64,000 bases of DNA, taken from positions 1 to 64,000 of the forward strand of contig NZ_FQXJ01000016.1 of NCBI RefSeq assembly GCF_900129935.1. The letters are read 5' to 3'. The notes under the pieces were generated by a model, which ran no database searches, was not told the DNA's origin, and saw only the letters and a program-made list of their open reading frames with translations. Source of the DNA: Desulfosporosinus lacus DSM 15449 (GTDB lineage: Bacteria > Bacillota > Desulfitobacteriia > Desulfitobacteriales > Desulfitobacteriaceae). Shown piece after piece: positions 54,545-62,699 of this stretch; within the stretch, counting starts at the first letter, position 1, and every line of letters begins with the position of its first letter. The position numbers and the translations under genes were made by a program.

Positions 54545-56184
54545 GGGATCACCTCCTGACGCTCTACATACTCTTCTTGGACGGCAAAATTGGAGAGTGC
54601 AATCGAGTAGAATCTGGCAAAATCATCCGCCAGATCCGGAGGCAATTTCTGTGCGCCCTCAGGTTGAACAAACAATGTCCGGCCCATAACATTCTTAATC
54701 ACTTGTCCGTCGCGAACAATAACCTGCCCATCTTTTAAGACATACGCCGGTCGGGAAAACATCGCTTCCTTATCCTGTTGAAGGGGATAAATGGCAACGT
54801 CCGCATCAGCCCCAACTCCCAAGTGGCCTTTATTGGAAAGTCTCAGAGCTTTGGCCGGACCGGCACGGGTAATGATGGCGATTTCATCGAGGGTGTATTC
54901 TCTGTCTAATTCTGCCAAGCAAGTATAACGAACTGCTTTCGGGTTCAGTTCTGCCAGCCGTGCCCTGCGATAGTCGGCATCCATAAGTAAACGAATGATT
55001 TGTGGATAGGCTGTAAACGGCCCGGCATTGGGATGATCCGTGGTTAGGAAAATCTGCCACGGATTCTTGACCAACAGGAGAAGTTCTAAACCAATCGACC
55101 ATTGGATGGCATTGACCAGATTGCTCGGGCGGTAGATTAAGGGAACGATGCCTGCCCCCGTCTCCATCTCAACGTCTGCATTCGCCCACTTGTTGCCGGT
55201 TAACTGATGCAGATGAAATTGCATGGGAGAATCCGCGGTCATCGTGGTCACGGGGCCGAAAACAATCTGCCCCGCGTCACAGGTAAACTCAGGGTGTTGG
55301 TTTAAATACTCGGCTATCCGGGGCGCTTCTGACGATATGCCCCCACTTTTTGTTGCACCATAGGAGTGAAACTGCATATGGGTCAAATGTAAGCGGTGCC
55401 CTTCCAACGTACGCATAGTTTCCAAGGTGGTTTGCACATTTCCGGCTTCGCCGAGGTGGTTGGAATGCAGGTGCAGCGAGTGTGGCAAATGCAACTCCTC
55501 TACCACATCCACCAATTCCAGGAGCATCCGTCGTGGTGTCACACCGAAGGGTGGAACAGGGGTATCGAGATTGACCGAACCCTGACTCCATTTCCAGCTT
55601 TCCACGCCACCCGGGTTGACCACTTTCACAGCGTACCCTTTACTGCTGCGTAAAAGCCAAGCCACCAGATCCCTTAGTCGCTCTTTTCGTTTCTTAGAAT
55701 CAGGCTCACCCAGGACTTTCATCATCATGTAGTTATTGCCCATGAGGGTATAAAATCCAGCGTCAAGCAGGGGCGTATCCTGCAGTTCTTCGTGTACATG
55801 ACGGGCCAGCAAGGCAGGAACCGCCGCTTCAAAGACGGTCGTATAACCGAGCCTCGAGTATAACTGGCCCGTTAAAAATGTACTTGGAATGGTCAATCCC
55901 GTTCCTGAGCGCGACACTGACGTCTTGGTATGAAAATGGTCATAGTGATCTTCCGGACACATCATGCGTGCGGTATTTACCTTCGGGCCCGCCAAGTGGC
56001 TGTGAATCTCGACCCCACCCGGCATAACGACACAGCCAGCGGCATCGATCAGGTCCGGAACAGCGTTGTTTTGAGGAAATCCAGGCTCTGCTATGATTTT
56101 ACCGTCCTCAATATAGACGTCTTTCAGCTCTCCGCTAACCCCGTTTGCCGGATCATAAACTTGCCCGTTGATAATCTTTAACAT
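54535..56184 (-). CDS. fwdA: formylmethanofuran dehydrogenase subunit A (amidohydrolase)
   Basis: A 549-residue amidohydrolase that hydrolyses or forms the formamide bond of formylmethanofuran with formate. Metal ligands are visible: VEIHSHLAGPKV (HxH) near residue 59, a lysine in SKGYAVKVVNPGG near 187, HLHSNHLGEAG and HLTHMQFHSYG histidines, and LTTDHPNAGPF with the aspartate near 378. In the archaeal complex formate moves through a tunnel to the metal site in subunit B. The start overlaps the end of fwdB by 32 bases. Length is close to the archaeal and bacterial proteins. Confidence 0.93.
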   Translation of the reverse strand: MLKIINGQVYDPANGVSGELKDVYIEDGKIIAEPGFPQNNAVPDLIDAAGCVVMPGGVEIHSHLAGPKVNTARMMCPEDHYDHFHTKTSVSRSGTGLTIPSTFLTGQLYSRLGYTTVFEAAVPALLARHVHEELQDTPLLDAGFYTLMGNNYMMMKVLGEPDSKKRKERLRDLVAWLLRSSKGYAVKVVNPGGVESWKWSQGSVNLDTPVPPFGVTPRRMLLELVDVVEELHLPHSLHLHSNHLGEAGNVQTTLETMRTLEGHRLHLTHMQFHSYGATKSGGISSEAPRIAEYLNQHPEFTCDAGQIVFGPVTTMTADSPMQFHLHQLTGNKWANADVEMETGAGIVPLIYRPSNLVNAIQWSIGLELLLLVKNPWQIFLTTDHPNAGPFTAYPQIIRLLMDADYRRARLAELNPKAVRYTCLAELDREYTLDEIAIITRAGPAKALRLSNKGHLGVGADADVAIYPLQQDKEAMFSRPAYVLKDGQVIVRDGQVIKNVMGRTLFVQPEGAQKLPPDLADDFARFYSIALSNFAVQEEYVERQEVIPCI

Positions 56185-57466
56185 CCGCTATTCTCTCCTT
56201 TATGGATTTCACCACCTCAAGATCGGAAGGAAACGGGAAATCCGCCAACTTCTTAACCTGCAAAGCCACGTTATCCATCCGATAAAATGTGCCTGATACC
56301 CCCACCCCTGCTGGTGCTACCGGAATCACTACATTGGCCCATGAGGTTGTCAAATTTTCGTGAGGTTCCAAGACGATGGTGGGAATGTTTTTAAGATGCT
56401 CAACCGCAACTTTAGGCAGATGAGCCCCCGGGTCAGTCGCAATGATCAGGGCGGCATCCACCTCTCGGCGAATTAACAGATCCATAACACTGAATTCTCC
56501 CGGATTGTAACGCGGATAACCACGGCTCAAATTTACGGCAAAGGGATAGCCGGTTTGCCAGGTCAAAACCTGATTGCTGCCATTGACATTCCCGTGCCCC
56601 CGCATCGGTATGGCATAGAAGCGAGTGAACTCGTTCATTTCCCCGACCAGTTTAATGATCTGCTCCAAGTTTAAATCTTTTCCCCGACTCTCCGTCACCC
56701 CAATTCCGAACATCACAACCCCATAATGGCAAGCCTTCATTAAACTAACCAATTCCCGCCACTTGGACAAAGGCACACCCCCGACGGTACTGTCTTCAGG
56801 AAGCTCCGGTAAAGGTAAACCTTTGATTATAGCACGCAAGACTGTGGCAATCTCGAAGTCCTGTCCGGGAGTAATCTCTAAAAATTCATCAGCCTGTTTT
56901 GAAGTTGCAGTCGGTCGTACATCAATTACCACGACCTTCCTGCCTTTGCGGCCTTCCGCAACAAAGAGCCCTTTGGCTAAGGCAGAATAGCGGCTGAGAT
57001 GACGCATATGGGATTCCATAGGGTTGCAGCCCCAATATATTAAGAGGTCTGCCCGATTCTTTACTTCCCCTAGGGTACATGAAGCCAGCCCAACGGACTG
57101 GCGGGCGACAACGCCCGGACCGTGTCAATAGGAAGAAGGGTTATCCACAATTCCCCCGATCAGCTCGGTCAAGGCAACAGCCTCACGCTGGGCCTCGGTT
57201 GTCGTACTGCATAAACCGTAGACAAGGGGGGCTTTGGCTTTCCCTAATATGCCTGCCGCCTCATTCAAGGCTTCCTCAAGGGTAGCGGCTTGACCGTTAA
57301 TCCGAACCGAAGCCAAATCAGATTGGGCATGCATTAGTTTGTTTCGACCAATCGTGCAAGCCCTTTTTACCTTGGTAATTTGATTGTCCGCCACTTCGAC
57401 TTCAAGATCGTCGCAAAGACATCCGCAAAAAGTACATACTACATCCTGATGACTACTCATCGACAT
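56153..57466 (-). CDS. fwdB: formylmethanofuran dehydrogenase subunit B, selenocysteine-containing
   Basis: The gene is read as one 437-codon frame if the TGA at 57127-57125 is decoded as selenocysteine (residue 114). Before it are the 4Fe-4S cysteines (VCTFCGCLCDDLEVEV with C11, C14 and C18, and C37 in RACTIG) and GGIVDNPSSY. After it come HGPGVVARQSVGL and DLLIYWGCNPMESHMRHLSRYS, which is the standard FwdB text. The UHGP position equals the Cys/Sec that binds tungsten or molybdenum in archaeal FwdB. In Fhc of aerobic methylotrophs the metal site is lost. All coding remains in frame around the TGA, which argues against a mutation. It overlaps fwdD by 14 bases. Confidence 0.92.
57095..57127 (-). 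promoter_or_regulatory. Sec codon and candidate bacterial SECIS element of fwdB
   Basis: The TGA occupies 57127-57125. Seven bases later the mRNA forms CGGGCG-TTGT-CGCCCG (57117-57102), a perfect 6-pair GC stem with a UUGU loop 14-17 bases past the TGA. A possible outer GG/CC closure extends to 57095. Position and a loop GU fit bacterial SECIS hairpins, which stand directly downstream of the UGA. The strict consensus cannot be checked by eye. Confidence 0.7.
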
Positions 57467-57833
57467 GCCCTCCCAGATCAGTCTGCTGAGAAAATTTCAG
57501 TTCCGGTTCTAGGGTAACGGGCAATCCCTTAAAATCCGGGACTCCCGTTCCATGTGTTTCTCCACTGATTAACTGACTGGCTGTCGGCCCCAATGGCAGA
57601 AAGAATAATCCTCTCGGACCCGTCGTGGGCCGACAAGTGACGATGACCTCACCATCCGGACTTTTTAACCGCGCCGGTTGGCCCGGAGCCATTTCGAGTG
57701 CCGCTAAATCCTCCGGATTAATAGCCAACATGGATGTTTCTTCAAGGTATTCCGGGGTTAACTTTCCGTTTTCCATCGTGGCGCCTTGCCGGCCGGTACG
57801 AACAGTAATTAATAAACCGGATATGGTACCCAT
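57453..57833 (-). CDS. fwdD: formylmethanofuran dehydrogenase subunit D (molybdopterin-binding)
   Basis: A 126-residue protein of the molydopterin-dinucleotide-binding fold: LITVRTGRQGATMENGKLTPEY at the start (as TGRQGATMENGKLTPEY), LAINPEDLAALEMAPGQPARLKS and TGPRGLFFLPLGPTASQLIS, the pterin-contact strand. It is the small partner that completes the metal site of FwdB in archaea. Bacterial Fhc complexes lack it. Its stop overlaps the fwdB start by 14 bases, and the two subunits are translated together. Its presence is strong support for a real redox enzyme. Confidence 0.9.
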   Translation of the reverse strand: MGTISGLLITVRTGRQGATMENGKLTPEYLEETSMLAINPEDLAALEMAPGQPARLKSPDGEVIVTCRPTTGPRGLFFLPLGPTASQLISGETHGTGVPDFKGLPVTLEPELKFSQQTDLGGHVDE

Positions 57834-57877
57834 TTATAACCCCTCCTCTGCCAATCTATAACCTAACGTTTTAACTC

Positions 57878-59116
57878 TTAATGTGATTCGGCCTGTCGAA
57901 CCACCGACGAGCTCAGGTCGCCAAAGACCCGAGCTACCCATTCACCCTTCACCTGGAGCTCTTCCCAACAGGTCATGTCACTCTCAGCCTTTGCAATAAC
58001 CGTGCAGATAGGTTGCCCACACTCAATCTGTGTTCCTGGGAAAGGAATATCTCGAACCCCTTGCTCGTAAAGAAAATCCAGATTACGACCCAGTTGCTCC
58101 TTTACATTGAACGATGTTTGGGCATAGACGATACGCTTTCCCCAAAAACCCTGAAAGTCATTCTTCTTTCCCCTCCGAAGGCTAAGCTCAACTGAGTGGG
58201 TATCCCTCAGTCCCCGGCCTCCGCAGGCGGTAATATGATCAGAAAAAAAGCGTTTTCCTCTCCATTTTTCGATGAGTTCTACTGAGGCCGACCAGCGGGG
58301 ATTCAGTTCGAGGATCCATATCCCTCTTGAGTTAATCATAAAATCTAAGGTATTGAGTCCCCGCAGGCCAAAGGTGATCGTTAGGTGCTGACTTATCCTG
58401 ATCATGTCTGCTTCGAAGGAGCTTAGACCGGATAGGAAAGCAGTATCGAGGGGTACGATATTTCCCGCGTAGATATACGGCTTTCCACTCGGCCCCTGTA
58501 AACCGACCAATTGTCGGCTGGTTCCTAACACAACCGCCTCTCTGCCATCCGCCAGAAAGGTCACCGAGGCAGGGATTCCGGAGAGGTATTCCTCAATAAT
58601 ATACTGTGCTGGATCTCCTAAGTCCGCTATGAGTTCTAAGGCAACAGCCTTGTTCTGAGGCAGTTCGAGGATTCCGTGCCCTCCGCCTCTGTTGACAGCT
58701 TTTAAGAGCCACTTTTTTTCTGTTCCCTCCGGTCTCCATTGCTCAACGCTATAAAATAAAGGCATCGATACTCCTATTTCCAAAAGGGTTGCCTTAAGTC
58801 TCCAGGGATCTCGAACTTGCTTTAATGTCGAAATTCCATTCCCCATCAACAACCCCCGCTCTGCCCAGAAGACCAGCGGGTCAGGTTGGTTTTCCGGACC
58901 AGAGGCATAGGTCATTCCCTCACAGGAAATAGTCTTCGCCGCTTGCAGCAAATTTCTTACGGTGGGAGCTGACTTAAAATCGTTTACTAAGCTTAAGGTT
59001 TTTCCACACCACCGGCTGTCTACATCCCCAAAGAAATCGATCCCCATCACTGAAAACCCGGCTTCGACTGCCGATTCCATCATAGCCCGAATGCTAACCC
59101 CTGCGAGCAGGAACAT
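57878..59116 (-). CDS. ATP-grasp protein of H4MPT clusters (OrfY-like)
   Basis: A 412-residue ATP-grasp protein: LLAGVSIRAMMESAVEAGFSV near the start, WLLKAVNRGGGHGILELP (ATP loop) near residue 150, YIIEEYLSGIPASVTFLADG and GLRGLNTLDFMINSRGIWILELNPRWSAS (as LNTLDFMIN and WILELNPRWSAS). Such genes are regular members of bacterial H4MPT clusters (often called OrfY) with no proven reaction known to me. A step in adding a carboxylate or amino group to methanofuran or H4MPT is expected from the fold. It follows mtdB by 1 base. Confidence 0.78.
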   Translation of the reverse strand: MFLLAGVSIRAMMESAVEAGFSVMGIDFFGDVDSRWCGKTLSLVNDFKSAPTVRNLLQAAKTISCEGMTYASGPENQPDPLVFWAERGLLMGNGISTLKQVRDPWRLKATLLEIGVSMPLFYSVEQWRPEGTEKKWLLKAVNRGGGHGILELPQNKAVALELIADLGDPAQYIIEEYLSGIPASVTFLADGREAVVLGTSRQLVGLQGPSGKPYIYAGNIVPLDTAFLSGLSSFEADMIRISQHLTITFGLRGLNTLDFMINSRGIWILELNPRWSASVELIEKWRGKRFFSDHITACGGRGLRDTHSVELSLRRGKKNDFQGFWGKRIVYAQTSFNVKEQLGRNLDFLYEQGVRDIPFPGTQIECGQPICTVIAKAESDMTCWEELQVKGEWVARVFGDLSSSVVRQAESH

Positions 59117-59117
59117 T

Positions 59118-59981
59118 TTATCCTTCCATCTCCTTAGCTAACGCATAAATGGACTCATAGTCGAATACTTGGTCATTCCGCTTAAACAAGGCAGCCACTG
59201 TGGCGCGGTGCACTTTCATTTTAAAATTACCGATAGCAATCGCCCCATAGAGAATTTTCCCCTCCCGTTCTTTGCCATTGTCTGTCACCTTCATACCCTC
59301 TACCCCTGACGGTTCTACCGCATTAATGTCAGCGATAACCTCCAAGGACGGGGCAGAAGTCCAAGTCTCATGGTCGAGCAAACGCACTCCCGGAGAACCA
59401 CAACAGGCCACGATATTTGTTCCTTCAGCTAAAGCCCTTTTCACCTCTTCCTGATTAGCCGCCTGAAGAGGCTGTATCTTTCTGCCAATATTCTTCTCCA
59501 TACGCTGGCATACTTCCACTGCGCGTGAAAGCTGGCGTGAGGAAAGAACTACCTGACAGCCCTCCCGAGCGAGCAATGTCGCCACTCGAATCCCTACGGG
59601 ACCTGTACCAGCCAAGACAAGCACTTTCTTACCCGCCAAGTCACGGCCCTTGGCGACTTTATGCACTAAGGCGGCCGCAGTCGTGTTGCATCCGTTGGCA
59701 TCGAACATTACGGACACTTTAAATTGAGCAAAGAACGTTCCTAAGACTTGCTTCATCAGCTCCTCCGACGCAGGGACTTGCGTACCCCCAATAAAAATAG
59801 CGGTATGGCGCAATTCTTCACCACCGCGAGTAAAGATAGTACCATAGACAAGATTCGCAACATCGTAGGCTTGAACTCCCCCGTAAGGGAGAACATGATC
59901 TACCCCGGCATCATAGGCCGTAATCTGGTCGAAGACACTGACCTGCACATCCGGTTCAAGTTGGAGTAAAATATTCTTCAT
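59118..59981 (-). CDS. mtdB: methylene-H4MPT dehydrogenase MtdB
   Basis: A 287-residue NAD(P)-dependent enzyme that interconverts methylene- and methenyl-H4MPT. It starts ILLQLEPDVQVSVFDQITAYDAGVDHVLPYG (as SVFDQITAYDAGVDH). The substrate region is FDANGCNTTAAALV near residue 95, and the Rossmann loop is KVLVLAGTGPVGIRVATLLA near 120, with SSRQLSRA after strand 2, where the serine-arginine pair suggests NADP use. The family is bacterial, unlike the F420-dependent Mtd of methanogens. It gives the pathway its soluble electron carrier. It lies upstream of orfY and downstream of the DUF447 gene. Confidence 0.9.
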   Translation of the reverse strand: MKNILLQLEPDVQVSVFDQITAYDAGVDHVLPYGGVQAYDVANLVYGTIFTRGGEELRHTAIFIGGTQVPASEELMKQVLGTFFAQFKVSVMFDANGCNTTAAALVHKVAKGRDLAGKKVLVLAGTGPVGIRVATLLAREGCQVVLSSRQLSRAVEVCQRMEKNIGRKIQPLQAANQEEVKRALAEGTNIVACCGSPGVRLLDHETWTSAPSLEVIADINAVEPSGVEGMKVTDNGKEREGKILYGAIAIGNFKMKVHRATVAALFKRNDQVFDYESIYALAKEMEG

Positions 59982-60055
59982 CAGCCGCTCCTCCTAGTAT
60001 CTCGATTTTATGGGTTACAAATTAAATCAGCTTAGTCTGAAACTCGGATTTTCGT

Positions 60056-60655
60056 TTAAGACTCAGGAACACCCGCTACCTGAATTCCTCGTTCCATCAA
60101 AAAGAGGCTTACTCGGTTAAAGGCCTGGCGTTCCCTTTTCCCTCCTGTTTTTCGAACTATGTCCGACCACATAGGCCATGGGTCTGTAATATTCAACTTC
60201 GGCAACCATTGCCAACGGGTTGCTGCGATAGTCGCTTCCAATACAGCCGATTGGGCTCTGCAGAATCCGCCATACCCGGCCCGCTCCACCCGATGCTCCA
60301 CTTGCCCCTCGACAAACGCAGGTTCGATGGAATCATCAAAGCGGATAACCTTGAATTCCCATAGGGTCTGCACATCAGCTAAGCTTGGGGGACAAACCCT
60401 TTGGGACGGCACATAGGGCAAACATTTAGAATACAGAGCGGTCTCAACAAAAACAGCGACATCCTGAGTGAAATTGATCACCCCTTGCCCTGTGGAGCGT
60501 AAATTCTCATAGGTTTGGGAATTTGAAAAGAGACGTAAAACAAACGAGTTTACCGGCTCAGGTTTATGGTCCGACTCCAAAATATGAACTCCCATCGGGG
60601 CAAAGTTGACATTCCCCTCCGGGCTGAGTGATGAAACGATGGCTTCAAGAATCAT
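60056..60655 (-). CDS. DUF447 flavin-type protein of H4MPT clusters
   Basis: A 199-residue protein: VSSLSPEGNVNFAPMGVHILE near the start (as SPEGNVNFAPMG), LRLFSNSQTYENLRSTGQGVINFTQD (as GVINFTQDV) and EHRVERAGYGGFCRAQSAVLEATIAATR (as GFCRAQSAVLEATI). It matches DUF447, a split-barrel FMN-like family present in most H4MPT-using organisms, with no accepted function that I know. A role in H4MPT synthesis is inferred from its steady company. It is 20 bases after the dihydropteroate-synthase-like gene. Confidence 0.82.
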   Translation of the reverse strand: MILEAIVSSLSPEGNVNFAPMGVHILESDHKPEPVNSFVLRLFSNSQTYENLRSTGQGVINFTQDVAVFVETALYSKCLPYVPSQRVCPPSLADVQTLWEFKVIRFDDSIEPAFVEGQVEHRVERAGYGGFCRAQSAVLEATIAATRWQWLPKLNITDPWPMWSDIVRKTGGKRERQAFNRVSLFLMERGIQVAGVPES

Positions 60656-60675
60656 AGTGATTAACCTGCCTTAGA

Positions 60676-62052
60676 CTATTCAACTTCGCTCTCATTTATA
60701 TACCCCCAGCGTAAAGGGTCATCCTGAACATATTTTTTTCCGAGTCTTAAAGCCAGCTCTGCCTTACTTAGTTCACGACCCAGATAAAAGGCATGGTTCA
60801 CATCGCAAATTCCTAATTGAGTAAAGAGTCCTTGAGCTGAAGTACCTTGTAAGAACATATTGGCATTAAAGATATAAATAGATTTGTCAGCAACAAAAAT
60901 ACGAAAGTTTTTATCTTTTATAACCGACTGCATCTCTTTTAATTCACTATGATTAAACCGATTGCCATAAGGGTCTTTAATCGTTAACAAACCATAATCC
61001 AAATGTTTGGGCAAACGCCCCTCTATTGAAGCTCGGTACATCAAATGACGCGCCCTGCTTGCTTCCGAAACTGCGCCCCGGGCCCTATGACTTACTTCGG
61101 TGGTCAGGATGTAATTTACGTTTAGCTCTGTAGCAATCCCCATCATGAGAGCATTAATCCCTGTGCTATCCGCATCGACCAGTTCTGTGACATTCCCTAA
61201 ACCCATTAACAGATTGCAGCCCGGTAATTCCCGCCGAAGAGTTCTGTACCGGCTGATCCCCTCAGCCAAGCCCATGGTTAACGGGGGAAGAATTGGGTCA
61301 AGGATGTAAGGTTTATGCCATTTTTCCATTAATTCGAGGGTCCGGTACAAAGAAGGCAAATCTTCCCCATCATCTGGAATCAGCACCGCCGGACAGTCAA
61401 GGATTTGCCCTAGGTCAATGTTCTGGGAATTCAAACTAAGAACGAGATCGACCCCTTCCTGATTGGCTGTCAGGATGTCTTCGCGTTGATGGCTGTCAAT
61501 ACTGACTTTAAACCCTTCAGCTTTCAGAGAGCGTATGACCTCTCGCAAACCTGGAAAAGGGCCGTGCACATCCCCTCCAAGATCGATGATGTCTGCACCG
61601 CTTTGTTGATAGTAATGCGCCTTTGCTATGATCTCAGCAAGGCTCAAACGAGGTGCATCGACGATTTCCGCTAAAATCTGCATGGGTGAAGCTGCACTGC
61701 CTTCGCTGATATCAGGGAGAGACTCCTCAAGGTAAATACCGCCTGTGAGAAAGGCAGGCAAATCCTTTAAATCCTTAGGACCCCGTAACACTTGACAGCC
61801 GGTTCTCTGTTTGATGGATTCAAGTGAACCCTGACATAAACCGGGGATGATGATGGTTTCAGCTCCGCTTAAAGAAGCGTACTCCTCCAATTTCCGGGCA
61901 ATAAAGTCTGTCGTCATCAGGGCAGCCACACTGCACCGGAGAGATTTTACTTCACAGAACAGGTCACAGTTTATGGTTTTCACCACAGAGGCAAGGGCTC
62001 GATTCGCAATGGTTCCGGTAATCAATAAGTATTTCTGTAAAGAAGTCATCAC
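60676..62052 (-). CDS. dihydropteroate-synthase-like protein of H4MPT clusters (DUF6513-like)
   Basis: A 458-residue protein. Residues about 130-380 form a pterin-binding TIM barrel like dihydropteroate synthase: YYQQSGADIIDLGGDVHGP, KVSIDSHQREDI, NLLMGLGNVTELVDADSTG and NYILTTEVSHRARGAVSEA. The N-terminal ~120 residues are an extra domain found in H4MPT-cluster members (LRCSVAALMTTDFIA, ETIIIPGLCQGS). In H4MPT synthesis such an enzyme would join a pterin to ribofuranosylaminobenzene phosphate. That step is plausible, not proven here. It fits between the flavoprotein and DUF447 genes. Confidence 0.82.
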   Translation of the reverse strand: MMTSLQKYLLITGTIANRALASVVKTINCDLFCEVKSLRCSVAALMTTDFIARKLEEYASLSGAETIIIPGLCQGSLESIKQRTGCQVLRGPKDLKDLPAFLTGGIYLEESLPDISEGSAASPMQILAEIVDAPRLSLAEIIAKAHYYQQSGADIIDLGGDVHGPFPGLREVIRSLKAEGFKVSIDSHQREDILTANQEGVDLVLSLNSQNIDLGQILDCPAVLIPDDGEDLPSLYRTLELMEKWHKPYILDPILPPLTMGLAEGISRYRTLRRELPGCNLLMGLGNVTELVDADSTGINALMMGIATELNVNYILTTEVSHRARGAVSEASRARHLMYRASIEGRLPKHLDYGLLTIKDPYGNRFNHSELKEMQSVIKDKNFRIFVADKSIYIFNANMFLQGTSAQGLFTQLGICDVNHAFYLGRELSKAELALRLGKKYVQDDPLRWGYINESEVE

Positions 62053-62102
62053 TTATCCCCCACACTTTGGGTTAATTTATACGGAAGTATTAAAGAGCGT
62101 TT

Positions 62103-62669
62103 TTACAACTCATATTTGCGATCATGACTGAAAGTGCGCAGTTGTAGTTTCAAGTCTTCCGGATCACGAGCTACTTCCACTCCTGTCCAGCTCGCTAAAC
62201 AATCTATATTGTCCAGATCGACTTTGCGTACGTGAACTTGCACAGACTCTCCGAGGGGGGTTAACGAATTCATTTCCGGCTTAATATCACAGGGCAATAT
62301 TAGGGTAGGGATCTGACATTTACCAGCGTGCGCAAATAAATTCGTTACCAAATTATCGGAGATGCCGTTCACCATCTTGGCGATAGTATTTGAGGTTACC
62401 GGAGCAATGACTGCCGCCTGATAATATCCCCTATACAGTTTTGTTACTGGTCTGGAACTGAAACCGGTATCCCAAAATAAGTGCCGGCCGGATTGTTCTA
62501 ATCGTTTAAGCAGTCCATAGTTAGCCAGCACTTCTTTGGCCGCATTGGAGATGAAAATATCCACCTGATCTAACTCAAGCAAGATATTCAGACATGGCTC
62601 CAAGAAATGCCCTGCTCCGGTTATTCCCCATGCTATTCTCGGATGCATGCTTTCCACAACTTCAGGCAT
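62103..62669 (-). CDS. dihydromethanopterin reductase-like flavoprotein
   Basis: A ~188-residue flavodoxin-like protein of the DmrB/AfpA type: RIAWGITGAGHFLEPCLNIL at the start, DIFISNAAKEVL, YQAAVIAPVTSNTIAKMVNGISDNLVTNLFAHAG (as APVTSNTIAKMVNGI) and PTLILPCDIKPE. In known members it reduces dihydromethanopterin to H4MPT with FMN. The open frame begins at 62681 (GTG); I prefer ATG 62669 because a GAGGGTGG site lies about 8 bases upstream. It is 18 bases after the RFAP synthase gene and begins the enzyme run with it. Confidence 0.8.
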   Translation of the reverse strand: MPEVVESMHPRIAWGITGAGHFLEPCLNILLELDQVDIFISNAAKEVLANYGLLKRLEQSGRHLFWDTGFSSRPVTKLYRGYYQAAVIAPVTSNTIAKMVNGISDNLVTNLFAHAGKCQIPTLILPCDIKPEMNSLTPLGESVQVHVRKVDLDNIDCLASWTGVEVARDPEDLKLQLRTFSHDRKYEL

Positions 62670-62699
62670 CCCCATTACCACCCTCTCACTTTTAGGGTT

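Noticed and set aside
56153-57466. fwdB as two genes or a pseudogene split by a stop
   Set aside because: The only interruption is a TGA at the known Cys/Sec position, the frame continues with conserved sequence, and a hairpin follows. Selenocysteine fits far better than mutation.
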